Positions 35,043 through 47,800 of a stretch of 64,000 nucleotides of DNA are shown piece after piece. Positions within the stretch are counted from its first letter, which is position 1. Every line of letters starts with the position of its first letter. Origin of the DNA: Siphonodentalium dalli (lineage: Eukaryota > Mollusca > Scaphopoda > Gadilida > Siphonodentaliidae); NCBI GenBank assembly GCA_032622095.1, contig CP136064.1, positions 51,778,073-51,842,072 of the forward strand, in the 5' to 3' direction. Under the pieces are notes generated by a model. That model was not told where the DNA came from. It did not search any database and was given only the letters and a program-made list of their open reading frames with translations. The translations under genes were made by a program, and so were the position numbers.

Positions 35043-35414
35043 TGGAAACAAAGGAATCCAGAATACAATACAATATGAATTTAGAATGATTACGTTGCAG
35101 GGATGGAATCGATGTGCTTACAACTGAGAGTGTTGTGCCTCGTCTCAGTCAGTCAAAGTTACACCGAGTCAGTGAGTCACACTCACAGAGTCTGGCAATG
35201 TCCTGAGGCTGAGTGTGGGATTCTGAAATTCTGTTAATTCATGACTAGTTAAGTTAAGAGTCAACAATTCTCTCCCAGACTACGAAGATAGAAGTTAGAA
35301 CTCTGCAACACAACATCAGTCATCACATTCACAAAGTGAATGTACACACCACTGTCACCAGCACTGCAGCAGCAGCAGCTAACAAGCATTGACATTGTTA
35401 ATCTGACACACTCA

Positions 35415-35565
35415 CATTGTGCACAGGTATTGGAATTTCTGTCAAAAAATAGGTTTTTATGACAATATACTCCTCTGAATAAGAATTCATTCTATTCTTA
35501 TTCAGAGGAGTATATTGTCATAAAAACTAAGTTTTTTGACAGAAATTCCAATACCTGTGCACAGT
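35415..35565. repeat. Long near-perfect palindrome, about 151 bp
   Basis: GTGCACAGGTATTGGAATTT..GACAATATACTCCTCTGAAT is mirrored by ATTCAGAGGAGTATATTGTC..AAATTCCAATACCTGTGCAC with a loop of about 10 bp near 35,490. The outermost GTGCACAGG is itself part of both arms. No target duplication was found. Confidence 0.85.
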
Positions 35566-35569
35566 GAAA

Positions 35570-36530
35570 GGAACAGTAGGCCTACAAATCCAGACTCTAA
35601 TTGTTGAAATTATAATATTACTAGTGGTCTAGTATAGAATATTAATAAGAGTATGATTAAATTTCTTTCAATCCAAATTAATTCCATTTTTTGGGGGCGG
35701 GGGATATTACTTTAAGATTAATAAGAAGCCCCAAATGTCGGTTACCAACCCCACCCCTCTCAATGCACCATAGTTGGTTTTGTTAAAAATAACTTAACTG
35801 TAGAAATGTTATTTTTCCAATGTTGTCAATCCGGTCAGGTTCAGCATTGACAAAAAATTTAAATTTAAGTCATAGGCCTAGTGTCAGTTGTTGAAAATAG
35901 TCGGTTGTGGTTATCTTCACTATGTTCAATCTATAGTTGAGTTCAGTCCCACTCTGCATTAATTAAAGCTCACCAGACGTGTTTATATATCATTCACCGT
36001 CACTCAAAACATTTTTTTATTCATGATGTGAATTCCACACAAAAAAAATTGTCTAGCAGTGATAACATAATTATTGTTAGAAATATGACAAACTTACATT
36101 TTTGTGAAAAATAATTTTATAGTGGAGTGAAATTTTGTGGGATATTCAAAGTTCAACAATGTACAGTACAGTAATGCTCTAAGTATATGATCCGTTAACC
36201 ACAGCAGAATTATGGGAATTTTTTCAGGATTTAGTCGGAAATATGGCAATATTTCCAACTAAATCTTGAAAAACAAATCCCCCAAATTCTGCTGTGGTTT
36301 AGAGGTTGATTTATATTTTATAAGTTGTGTTGTGTTATTGTTATTAACTTAAGGGAAAACAATAGAAAACATCAAGTTATTGAATCAATTATTCATGGTG
36401 TCTACTTTGGGGACAATAGTGGGACAAGTAGTTGGGTTTGGCCATGGGGGTTATCCATGCATGCAATATTTACACTACCTGTAGTTAAATTGACTAGCTG
36501 GTGTGAATGCATTTATTGATACTCATTCCT
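35570..36530. other. No recognisable gene; one internal inverted word pair
   Basis: ACCACAGCAGAATTATGGGA near 36,198 pairs with CCCCCAAATTCTGCTGTGGT near 36,280, with GATTTAGTCGGAAATATGG / CAATATTTCCAACTAAATC between. This is a hairpin of about 105 bp (36,196-36,300). The rest is unannotated. Confidence 0.5.
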
Positions 36531-36534
36531 ATCA

Positions 36535-37242
36535 GTAGCTCCTAAATTACTATTTCTTTGGCTTTTGGGAGAGGGGTAATAAATATTTGATTAAAGGTAC
36601 GGTTGGCCTTGGCGGTGGGTATCCTGTAAAAATATTTCCACCCATCAAAAACCGCCACAAACAGAAAGAACATCAAAATGTAGACAGACTTTGTCCGTAT
36701 ACAAATAAGAAATATCGCATAAACAGTATGTTATTGTCATTTGTTTGATCATTGTTATGTAAACAAAAGCATAAAAAGTTACTTTTCTGGTGTTTGTTTA
36801 TATTATGATGGTAAACATAAAGAGCGTTCTTTGTTGGTGAATTCCTGATATGGAACAAATAAAGAGCGTTTATGCCATTTTTGTGTGATTAGCCAGTAGC
36901 ATTGTGCTGTCTTCTGTAACACAATCAGGCTCTTGCTTAGGTAAAATATAATAGGTCTTTATGATAACATGCTGTTTACGCGATAGTCATGGTATATATG
37001 AACGAAACTGTATGCATTTCAATGTTTTTCTGTTTACGGTGATTGGAACAAATATGAATATTTTCGACAACTAAGGCCTCACGTGCCTTTAAAGTTGAGG
37101 ATCCCACCCATCAAAGTTCAGAGTGAACAGATATAAAAAATTTAAGTTTGTTATTTCTCGAGATGTGTAATAATATGTGGCCCATAAAGTTGGCATAAAC
37201 ACATGGTCAAACAGGGTTGAAGATGGATAACTCTAAAATCAA
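36535..37242. mobile_element. Left arm of the 4.6-kb foldback family, split by a family 1 MITE
   Basis: GCTCCTAAATTACTATTTCT..AATATTTGA and, after the insertion, GAGGATCCCACCCATCAA..ATGGATAACTCTAAAATCA follow the left arm of 4578-4959 in order. The right arm is missing. The insertion point corresponds to TTTGATTCGAG in the uninterrupted copy. Confidence 0.75.
36595..37088. mobile_element. TTAA-flanked MITE, family 1, copy 2 (494 bp)
   Basis: TTAA lies at 36,591-36,594 and 37,089-37,092. The ends are AGGTACGGTTGGCC and GGCCTCACGTGCCT. It is almost identical to copy 3 at 59,405 and has the same length. It contains ATAAAGAGCGTT at 36,817 and 36,859. Confidence 0.85.
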
Positions 37243-38575
37243 TAATCATATCAAAAACATTTTGCTGGCCAGTTCAGGATAAAACAATATCAGTAACCAC
37301 TGAGTAAAAAAAAAATTCTCACTTGGAAAAACAAATATTAAAAAAATATAATTAAATCTCAAAAAGTATTTTTTCTGGCCATTTCAGGATCAAACAATAT
37401 AAAAGGAGTCAATTTTGTTATTTATAGGTGGGGTGGGATGATATCCAGGAGGGAAATGTCCAGGTGGGGGAATATCCAGGGGACATGACATGTTACTCTG
37501 GGTTTGCCATTTGTTTTCATAAATGCACTAGACTTTGAAGATTTCTTCACAAATGCAGATCCAGGGAATTTTAGATGTATATAGTATTTCTTCCTGACTA
37601 AAAAGGTGTATAACTTGGCTGATTTAATCCAACATCTGCCCCACGGCATACTGTTACATTACCACTGCAGTAGGCAAAATCCTATAAAAATCACCATACA
37701 GGTATGGACCCAGTGGCTATTCACCTAATCTAACTGTATGTTTACCACGATGGCCCTTGCTGGTCAAAAGCATGGATATTCATGATATTAAGCTGGATCA
37801 TTGTACCAACTATATAAGCACATTTGGTGGGCTAAGATCTCATTTTGAAGATTTATCCATATCAATTCACAAGACAAAGAACAATAAGATAATATAATAT
37901 AACAACCACCTATTTACTCAAGTGACACCTAATTATTAAATTTATGCACAGGACATCCATCGTTTCCCCAACACCAATAGAGTAAAAACTGCCACTTGGG
38001 CCTCCAGTCAAGCCATACACAGTGGACTTGTGCATGGATATTATATAGGTTTAGCACTATCACAGATTCAAATAAATGTTCCATAAATTAGGAATAGTGC
38101 AGAGAAAAAGGATGAAGTACATAGAAATCCATAATTCCATATGCATTGACATTTGTGCTAAATATTTGTCATGGAAATACATTATATGCTGAAAAATAAT
38201 CTGATCTTTTTTAATTCTAACAATAACCAGAAAACAAATGTATACCTTTAAGGTATCCATCATTGCACTATTATCAAGGCTATTTAACCCAGAACTAGAT
38301 ATTTCCATGTATTTAAGATTCAGCAGACAAGATTGGACCTAAGCCCTTGGCCAAAGTGAAAATTTGTGTCTATTATCAAAATCAATGTTTGGCATTTGTT
38401 GAAGAAATAACAGGTTGTGACCTTAAAATATGTCTCACAAGAAAGCCCTGAAATAGTATTTTAAAAAATGGATTCATGTTGACACTGGGAGTATCATAAG
38501 GCGCAGATATCTTTAAAAGGGCACTAATATTTAATTTAACTAAATAAATAATTATATATTGGCATCTGGAATTGA
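37243..38575. other. No recognisable gene
   Basis: AT-rich. Two short - strand frames (37,422-37,649; 38,060-38,308) have no domain. The words CTGGCCAGTTCAGGAT and TTCTGGCCATTTCAGGATCA (37,264; 37,374) show a local 110-bp duplication. Confidence 0.4.
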
Positions 38576-38779
38576 ATAGTTGAACATTTATTCACTGTGG
38601 TAAATTGACCCGATGAGTGCCATCGGATAGGTGTTGTTGACCTCTTGTGACTTAAAGGTGCACTAGTAATCAAATTTTAATTAAACGAAAGTGTCAATGA
38701 CAATGTCAATGAAAGAATTTTTGTGTTACAGTCAATGGAGTGATTAGGAATGTGGAAAGTTTAAAGGCCTACATGTAGT

Positions 38780-39230
38780 TATGCAAAGAGTAAAATCCAA
38801 GATGGCTGCTGGCAGTCATGTTTTTTTTTTGCTGAATGACCCTAAAAAGACTCGGTCCCATTTACATGTCATTGTTAACATCCATGACAAATTTCATGAT
38901 GATCGGACCAAAGATACAACCTGTAGCCCGTGCCAAAGGATTTAGTCATGCAAAGAGTAAAATCCAAGATGGCTGCTGGTGGCCATATTTTTTGGCCGAA
39001 CTACCCCAAAATGACTCGTTCCCATCTACATGTCAATATTAACATCCGTGCCAAATTTCATGATGATCAGACGAACTGTACCACCTGTAGCTTGTGCTAA
39101 TGGATTGGATTTTTTTGCCAAATGATCCCAAAATGACTCGTTCCCATCTACATGTTAATGACAACAGCCATGACAAATTTCATAATGATCCGACCAAATG
39201 TACGACCTGTAGCCCGTGCTAAAGGAAATT
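38780..39230 (+). repeat. Three diverged tandem units, about 166 bp
   Basis: AGAGTAAAATCCAAGATGGC (38,788 and 38,955), AAATGACTCGTTCCCATCTA with an ACATGT..AACATCC extension (three times) and CCTGTAGCCCGTGC (three times) recur in the same order. A dispersed repeat of unknown class. Confidence 0.75.
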
Positions 39231-39239
39231 GTTGACGTA

Positions 39240-39345
39240 TCATGCACATACACACGCACGCATGCACACACGGACGACAAAGCCATGACAATAGCTCAAA
39301 CTTTACAAAGTAAAGTTGAGCTACAAAAACCCAAAATGGTGGCAG
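39240..39345 (+). repeat. Hairpin-ended repeat tail (AGCTCAAACTTT..AAAGTTGAGCT + A-run)
   Basis: CATACACACGCACGC..GGACGACAAAG is followed by AGCTCAAACTTTACAAAGT, AAAGTTGAGCT and AAAAA. From memory, marine invertebrate non-LTR/SINE-type repeats often end in CACA..GGACG plus a stem of AGCTCA/TGAGCT and an A-rich tail. It terminates the 166-bp units above. Confidence 0.55.
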
Positions 39346-40489
39346 GCTGTACATTTTATGCCGGGGTAAATTGGCACAGTTTGTACAAATGGATATGTGC
39401 CATTGACACTAAAGAGGGATTTAATAATTATATTATCAGATATGAGCAATACAGAGGATTCCTCATCAGTATAGACGATATGTAGGAAAATTGGTACACC
39501 ATATGGTTCACCTGACCAGGGGAATAAAATGGAATAGGCGCCTTTGACCTCAAATGACTTAAGCGGGACTAATAAATTATACTAACATACATGTAGATGA
39601 CCAATGGGGAATTGTTGTTATCAGCTCCATGGTTTAATGGTATAGGTGTCATTCACCTAAGATTAGATGCACTAATAATTGGCACTAAAGAGCGTTTATT
39701 AACTTCATTATCAATTAAAAGATAGTGTTCGAGAAAACTTTTTCTGGAGATTAATTTTCTTCAATTTTTTGTGTGTAATTTTTTAACAGTTTGTTCAATC
39801 TAGTATATATAATGTTAATATGAGAAAAGTAGAGCATATGGATTTCAATTATTTAATTTTGCTCTTGCTTTTAAAATACTTTACCAGAATATGTAGAATT
39901 TGGCACATTCCCACAGTTTTTCTTTAAGTTGACAATAAAAGCTCTTTATTTGTAATTATTAGTGCCTCTTTAAGTCATCTGAGGTCAATATCAACTAGCC
40001 CATGACACTCCCTATGTCAATTTATCTCTGTGTGCACAAATTATCCCACATATCTTCTGAGCTAATAACAAGCGCTCTTCGTTGATCATCTACATGCATG
40101 GGTTTTTTTTACTAAGAAAAAAAAACACATTTAGTCCCTATAGTATAAATGCAAAAATAAATATCAGAAAATTTTCGACTTATAGTTAGTTTGAAATATA
40201 CCAGGTATGAAATTCCCAACTGTTAAAAAAATTGGGGTGTGGTATCCTGGATAAACCCCACCCCATATCACCAATTCACCACATTGTTTAGTTATAAAAG
40301 GGTTAATTCCAATGGAGTATTAAGTACTATTTACTGAAAATGAACAAGTCATTCACATTATTTACCTTAAAATTCAGTCTAGTTTGGACACCAGTGAAAC
40401 ATATACATGTATGTACAAAATAACAATTTTGCTATTTAAATTTGCTATTATATTCCCAATATTGAGCCAATATGGTCATTTATAATTAA

Positions 40490-40739
40490 CCCTTCCATGA
40501 TTGGGGCTTCTTGAAATTTTGTGAAAAACCCTGTGCCAATGCATTCTCTTACATATATAAAGATCCTGTGCCAGTGCATTCTCTTATATATGAGTCTCCC
40601 ATATGGATCCTCACATATATGAGAGCATACCTTGACCTAACAATATTTACCTCAACCTTGTAAACCAGTGCATTCTCCCTATGGGAGACACATATATAAG
40701 AGAATGCACTGTCACAGGATCTGTAATGCTGCAAACGGG
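40490..40739. mobile_element. TTAA-flanked MITE, family 2, copy 2 (250 bp)
   Basis: TTAA lies at 40,486-40,489 and 40,740-40,743; ends are CCCTTCCATGATT and GCTGCAAACGGG. It contains TGCCAATGCATTCTCTTACA, its inverted counterpart TATAAGAGAATGCACTGTCA and further CATTCTC words, so it can fold into a hairpin. Termini are more decayed than in the other copies. Confidence 0.65.
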
Positions 40740-41599
40740 TTAATATAATTTATCTTGGCAAAATATGGACAAAACTGATTATAAGTCTTCAACAAAGATG
40801 CCTTCTGATATTCTCTGTATCAAGATTGGCTGGTACCGGTGTACACGTACCACGTCATCTGCCCCTGATTATATTTCCCAACTCTGTGTACCCCCCCCCC
40901 CCCCCACCATGGAAAAAACATTCACATACACAAATATTATATATATATTTTGGATAGCGGAGTTGATGAAAATTGGTACACATGGCAAATTGGGTGTCAT
41001 AGGATAAGTGGTATTGACCTCAGACAACTCAAAGGGGCACCAATAAATAATTTTAATTAAATAATTAATGACAAACCCAAACTAGTTGGACCCTGTTCAC
41101 TTGAAATTGGTACGGTATGTAGGGATAACTTGACACAGGAGTACCATTGTATAGGTGCCATTGACCCTAAAGGCAAACTTTAAAATTATATTATCATATG
41201 TGATGAACAATAAAGAGCGTTCGTTATCAGCTTTGACGATATGTATGAAAATTGGTACACATGGGTCACCTGACCATGGGCTAGGCGCTTTGACCTCAGG
41301 TGACTTAAAGGGGAACTAATAAATTATCTTAACATATATGATCAATGAAGAGCATTTATTATCAGCTCAGAAAATGTGTGGGTAATTTGACATGGGGAGT
41401 GTCATTGGATAAGTGCCATTAACATCAGATGACTTAAAAACGCACAAATATAATTTATAGCAATAAAGAGCATCTGTTATCACCTTATAAGATAGAGGTA
41501 ACTTTGTTTATTGTCAAGCAATGGGTGATGTTTACCTCATGTGATAATTAATTGAAATGACTTGAAGGGGCCCTAATAAATTACTCATTCTTTACCCGG

Positions 41600-43150
41600 T
41601 GCAACGCTTAAATCATTTTATCTGATGCATATATAGTTGGAATATATCTACTCCTTGTGTATTTATTTGTCTAATTAATCCTTGGTACATGATATAAGCA
41701 AATAATTACCAGGTTCAAGTTAGAGCCTGAACAGTGAAATGCTTCAAATTAAAGTACAGAAGAAATTGTAAATTTGTTTCCCAAAATTATTTTACTTTTG
41801 CTGTAGTAATTATAGTATAAAAACATATCTGGTTACTGGTTAGTGTGTTGGGACTCTCAATATACATGTTTAAACCTTCTCTTTTGAATTTAGATATGCA
41901 ATATGTATGCTTCGTGTAGGTCCCCAAGGTTATGCTGGATTGATTTTATGGGGTGGCAGTCAAAGAAGAAATTATTCATTTATATACATGTAGTACATGA
42001 TTTATTCAACAATTGAAGAATTTGGTCAGTCTGATGTTTCATTTTGACAGTCCATGGTGACGGTCATTCTCAACAGTGGAACTCGTATTTGTTGAAGCTG
42101 AGTGAATGGTGTTGCATCTTTTCCAATGATGAAATAGAACCGAAAATCACTGGATTTATTCATCAGGCAGTAGTGGTAGTACTAGTAACTGTAAATAAAC
42201 TATTGAGTCTTTTGGCACTTGTACACCCATGATTCCATTGCAATTGAATATGTACTCCAGCTTGACTTAAGACCAATGCAGTCCAAATCTTATTTATAAT
42301 AGTATTGTCAAATTCCACAGTGTAGTTGGTACATATTCATTCTGTTGGCGTTGCTATACACACTGTTGTCAGTGTTGAGACTTGAGTGTTGTTGTGTTCC
42401 AGTAGTCACTTGCATTTGAAAACATTAGTAGATCACTTGTGAACACTGTGGTTTTCTTCTTGTGCGAATGTTCGCTGATGTACAAGGTTGCTCAATTTGT
42501 CTCGTTGAGACCCGAGTGTTGCCGCTAACAAAATTCAATCAAAAATGTCAACAACAATGTGAATGTCAATATCACGATTCATCGTCACGGTCAGTGTCGG
42601 CGACGTCTCTATACGGACCCTCACACCGGATATAGTAATTCGTGACGTCATATTGACAGTTCGCCGATTCGTAACATTTAGCTGACATGAATGATTAAAA
42701 GGTTACTAAAATGCGTGCATTTGTAAGCAATATAGTTATTCACCCTGAACTTCTGTCAATAGACGGCATCTAGACAGTCTAGAATGCTAAAAGTCAAATC
42801 CCAAAGTCGCCGCAAAGGTCAAGGTCAAGTTGGCGGACGATTCATTGAATATCCAACTTTCTGCATTTTGCATAGCCTGTTGATTCACGATTCATCCACT
42901 TCCGGTTGGAGGGTCCGTATAGAGCTGATCCGGTCAGGGTCACTCGAACTTCGATTCAAATCGAATTTTTAACCAGTTCATCAGCCAATAGTCGTTGAAT
43001 TCATATGGAAGGATGTAACGTTCCCACTCAATACCACTGTATTCAATTTCGGTAAACTCTGATAATCGTATTCAAATACGTGTTCTAATCAATTAAGTTT
43101 GAATTCAGCAAGATGAAAAACTTTGTTTGCTTCATTTTACGCAAGTACGA
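41600..43150. other. No recognisable gene
   Basis: A frame at 42,044-42,232 starts after a plausible acceptor (ttgacag) but has no recognised domain. TCTATACGGACCCTCAC (42,610) and GAGGGTCCGTATAGAG (42,908) form an inverted word pair about 300 bp apart. Confidence 0.35.
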
Positions 43151-43466
43151 AAAATTGCACATAGCGCATGCGCGAAATATAAATTTACTTCCGTCACGAA
43201 AGGTCATACCATGTCAAGGTCAACAATCGAACCTTCCTTAGCCGGCCGGTAACAACTGCCTACCGTCACCGGAAGCGGATGATCGACGTAATGTACGTCA
43301 TCTTTCTTGGCGACAACGTCAACAAGAATAGTTCCGGCTTGTATTCCACTAGAGGTATACACTACTATGTATTCAATGGCTGGGATTCCGTTGAATACAT
43401 GTGCCTCACGTCAATGGTGTGGAATAAAAAAATTTACCCAACGCGATTTAGAGTGCCTCTCTCGCC
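43150..43466. repeat. GC-rich inverted arm, right side (partners 34,246-34,279 and 34,840-34,930)
   Basis: It contains the reverse complements of both words described on the left, in mirrored order: the CATGCGCG word, the GGCCGGTAAC block and the ACCCAACGCG word. Together they suggest the two ends of one ancient inverted structure spanning about 34.2-43.5 kb. Confidence 0.65.
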
Positions 43467-44761
43467 GCTTTACTTTCCAAATTAGTTTGTCGGGACCATT
43501 AATCAATTACGTCTCACATGCAGCGGCCACTATAACAATATACATCGTTCTATGTTAATTTCTTGCTAATATGGCAGATATGGAGAGAATTACCTCACTT
43601 TTGTAAGGAACATTGAAAGCAGAAAATACATTTCTGTGACTGTACTGCGGCGTTCTGGGCCATGTAAAGTCTATATCTGAGTCATTCGTGTATTTGTTGA
43701 GACCCATGAGCTAACAGCAGAATATTACAAAACTCGCCAAAATCAAAGCAATTTTATAGCTGCGAGGGACTTGACAACTGTTCTTTATTTTACCATATCA
43801 GGAATATCGTAAAAAGACGCGCTAAAAGATAAAAACAACTAGATATTTATAAATTATATGACCTTAATAGGTCGCTTATAGACATACAAAAAGACATGTG
43901 AACAGACACACGAGATTACATGAGATGTAACTCAGAGCACAATTCCACCATCGCACTTCCGCTAAAACAAGAACTTCCATCGATCTCATATAATAATAAA
44001 CACGGTTGCATGCTAATCGAACATGATATTACCTACAATTATCGGTATACATACTTTAAAAAACCCAAACAAATGGTTAAAGTGTGTCTTTGGAATTTTG
44101 CCGTAAAGTGGTTCGTCCAGGTTTATGTAACTTATGCGGGAACAAAATTAATATTGTTCGCATTTAAGTCCTGATAAGTCCACATTTTTATTTTCAGTTG
44201 AATGTTGCCAATGCTCAGTGTGAGTATTGATTTACTTTCTTCTATATATACACACCTATCGAAAATTTAATAAGTTAAACCACATTATAGTGTCAACCAC
44301 AAGAAGACACGCGTTTTGTTATAACATAGATTCACCGAACAAACATAATTTTGTTCAAAATTGGAAACTTTATGAAAAATGAGACCCTCGTTAAATTGAT
44401 AACTTTTTCGACACTCATCACAATTGCACCCTCAGAGGAAGTGATCATATATTATAATGTATATCATTTGAGTATTTATTATCTAAGTCATGTAAATAAA
44501 TGTATTATATGTTATCTTAATAATTATTGATCGATAAGATTAAACGAACTGAATTGAGAGGTGCCAATAACGATAGTAATTTAATTACTTCTCTCGACAC
44601 CAATGTGCGTCCTTGCCTAAGTGTTATAAAATAATTAAACATTTCGTATATTACTGTTCCAATATAATATATCAGTGTGTGAGTGTGTGTGTGTATGATT
44701 TGTAGAATATTGGCTAGCTGTTGACATTACTTTTATCTTCCATATATGTACACATACACAG

Positions 44762-44851
44762 TCGACTGTACCATTTGCACGGGGGCGTTTTGCCAGAATG
44801 AGATTGTAGGGCAAGAGTGTATTAGCAGCTGTTCCGCATGCACGGGCTCAG
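44762..44851 (+). CDS. ShKT-like exon 1 (six cysteines)
   Basis: The exon follows tacacag and ends before gtgagt; it is 90 nt, phase 1-1. The frame reads DCTICTGAFC then ECISSCSACTG, with six cysteines spaced 2, 4, 8, 3, 2. The last three spacings (x8, x3, x2) match the ShKT exon at 54,433, but the first two are shorter than canonical ShKT, so this is a compact or degenerate variant. Confidence 0.65.
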
Positions 44852-47800
44852 GTGAGTCAACTCTAATTATACCAAGAGGTGCGAGTACCAAAAAATGTAA
44901 AATACGAAAAAAACAAGAAAAGAAAAAAGTTTTGCCTGTTAAGTTAGACCGCTGTCAGTCTATTATATTTAATCATGGCAACATTTCTGTTTATTATGTT
45001 TATTATATAACACTTATGAATGACACATACATGGCATACTAATATAATAAGATAATGTGTAAGGTATGTAGAACGATCCCCAGAATGATGTTAAGGGGAA
45101 GACCTTGCGAAAAAATTGTAACTAGTCATTAACTTATATATATATATCCTTTATTTTCCTCCGTTACACGAAGAGCTTATCAAACATTAAACATCATAAT
45201 ACAAATATTTACACAAGTTTTTACGCTGTATGTCGCTACAATTAAGCCTATAACGAAGCGCACCATGCATTATTTATGAGTAGAAACATGACTAGAAAGT
45301 AGGGTTCATAAGGATCCGGTAAACCATATTTATGAATACCCCCTGTTGTAGTAATTGAAGCGTATCTGCGTCCATGCTGATATGTCTATAGTCAGGTCAT
45401 GTGAAAAATAGTAGCGTATATAGTCCGAAAACGAGATTACAAAAAGTTCAGTCTTATCTGGATTCCGGCCCACAAAGACAAATGACGTTTTGACGTCATG
45501 AAATATGACCTGACATCGTAACTTGTTTTCAATAAGCTAACAACACTCCTTGCACACGGACCTGTGCGTTGCGATGGGTCTGTGTACAGCGGCTCACCAG
45601 CGGCAGCAGAGTTTTCACCATCGATCAAATTGAACATTCAAACTTTGCTCAAACAATACGTCCGATCACAATCAAACCCAGACCACTTGCATCGGGAATG
45701 GAAGTTGTAGAAACAGAGCATTATGCCATCATATTCCCCACGTAGACATACTGGTAGGTCATTGTGACAAGCGGGGGGATTGTTGACGCAGATCAATATA
45801 TATTTCCACGCATATTTTGCCATTTTGTTGCTATTCCTGGTCCTACGCATACCTGCAAATAAACTTTATTACTAGCGAGAATGGTAACACCTCATATGAT
45901 GGCACAATTATTAATGTTCGACTATTACAAAACAATTTGTATATTTCCAATGCATTCAATTACACACGGGACATTGATAGCATTGGGAAATTCTACCACT
46001 GCCTAATCTATGTCTACTTATGCGTTTAGCTGCATGGGAAAGGAACAATGGATATTATTGGCATCCAATAACATATATTGTAAAACATAATGTGTAAAAG
46101 ATTTAAAAAATGCGCTTCAAGAACATTTTGATCATTGAAACATTTGTATTTATATATACTGTTTTAATATATTTTTTAGATTGAATTCCTTTCTTAATTT
46201 AACAAAACCAATTTTATTGTATTTTTTATTCAAAAGTTTTAAAACTAATACCATTATAACATTCGCCAGGATACCCGAGTCACCACCAAATTTGGGTGAA
46301 CTCGGTTCAGGGGTCTGAGGAAAAAATCCGGACAGATCCTGCTCGTTATTTAAGCAGTTACAGCACTATCCCAGACTTGGATACTTTAGGTCTTGTGAGA
46401 GATCATCTGAGTTGATAGACATGCAAATAATTCACTGATTGGCTTGATGCACTGGTGACAGATATTTTCTACCCATTGATAGTCACGTTAATGTTTGAGA
46501 CAGTTGCTTTCTCTTTTTCCATGTACACAATGATCTAGGCATTAGTTACATCAGGACAAGTTTGTTTATATATGCAAACTTAGGTCATTGTACAGGATAC
46601 ACACAATTCCAACATTTTTCCTAACCATTTCCCGATTAGTCTGTCAACCAGCTCATTATATAGCATTATGACTTAACACTTTTGTTAGTCTGCTGGAACA
46701 ACGTCTGTTAAATAAATGACAAACAGTCACTATGCTAGTATTATTTTGCTAATTTGGGGGTAGTGGGTCCCCGAAAATTCCAGATGCAAAAAAACGGCAT
46801 ACCTTCCTGCAAATTATTTACTACCCCCCCCCCCCCCCTGATTATCTCGCATTATATCGAAGTTGATACGAGGAATTTTCATTTTTGTTTTTTGATTTCG
46901 TAAGCCAATTTCCATTTCCTCCGGTTGAAAATACCCCGTGTCAACCTCAAAACATTGTGATAACTGATATCGTTTGCCAATAACAGACGAGTCACAACAG
47001 AAACAGCAACAACAACAACATACGACAATTTAAATAGCAAGTTAAAATTATATTCAAATGTATTTTTACTTCTGGACAAGCCGCCCGTTTAGTTAAACTA
47101 TTCTTTACTAAATTAAAAATGGATTCTCCCTAATTCAGTTATAAACGTGTTTACTGGAATCGCTTATTATTCGTCTGGGATGTGGCTCACAACAAGTTAG
47201 CAGACTGAAAGATAATACAAGTGCAGAAGGATTCCATGTTTTGTTAACTTAGTAACTTGATCTTATCTGCTTCAGTGCTTCCAGTAAATGGACATTGGAC
47301 CGCCTGGGTGGATATCAGTACATGTACCGTATCATGTGGTGGTGGCAGCAAGTTGCAAGTACGTACTTGTACGAATCCTGAGCCTAGCAACGGGGGACTT
47401 CCATGTCCTGGTGGTTCAACGCAGACAACAACGTGCAACCCAGTTGCTTGCCCAGGTACTCAGATACAAACGCATTCGCAATAATAATTTAGCATATCAA
47501 ATTTCGTTTTCACGTTGTTTTGTGTACGTTGTTGTTTATGACATGTTTTGTGCATGTTGCTGGTTATGACATGTTTTGTACGTTGTTGTTTGTGACATGT
47601 TTTGTGTACGTTGTTGGTTGTGACATGTTTTGTGTACGTTGTTGGTTATGACATTGTGTTAATGCGAATTTCGGGCTATTTTTGAAAAGAAACTTCAAGC
47701 GATCTCGTGGTACAGATACATCTCAAGGTATAACACTGGGCTTGGACGACATCTATTACATCAACGCATTGTGGTTGTGTGATAATGGGAAGACGTCTGA

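Larger units (their letters stand above)
38580..41590. repeat. Scattered copies of a roughly 120-130 bp unit
   Basis: A diverged unit recurs near 38,580-38,680, 39,475-39,700, 40,960-41,060 and 41,090-41,590. Its words in order are GACCTCAGRTGACTTAAAGG, RCTAATAAATTAT, ATATGATCAATRAAGAGC, TTATCAGCTC, GAAAATTGGTACAC and GATAGGTGCCATT. The best-preserved run is 41,090-41,590. In several units the AATRAAGAGCRTT position is exactly ATAAAGAGCGTT. Confidence 0.7.

Noticed and set aside
45437-45850. Possible coding patch on the - strand between ShKT exon 1 and TSP1 exon 1
   Set aside because: Two frames are separated by a stop, no domain or family was recognised, and no consistent splice borders exist.
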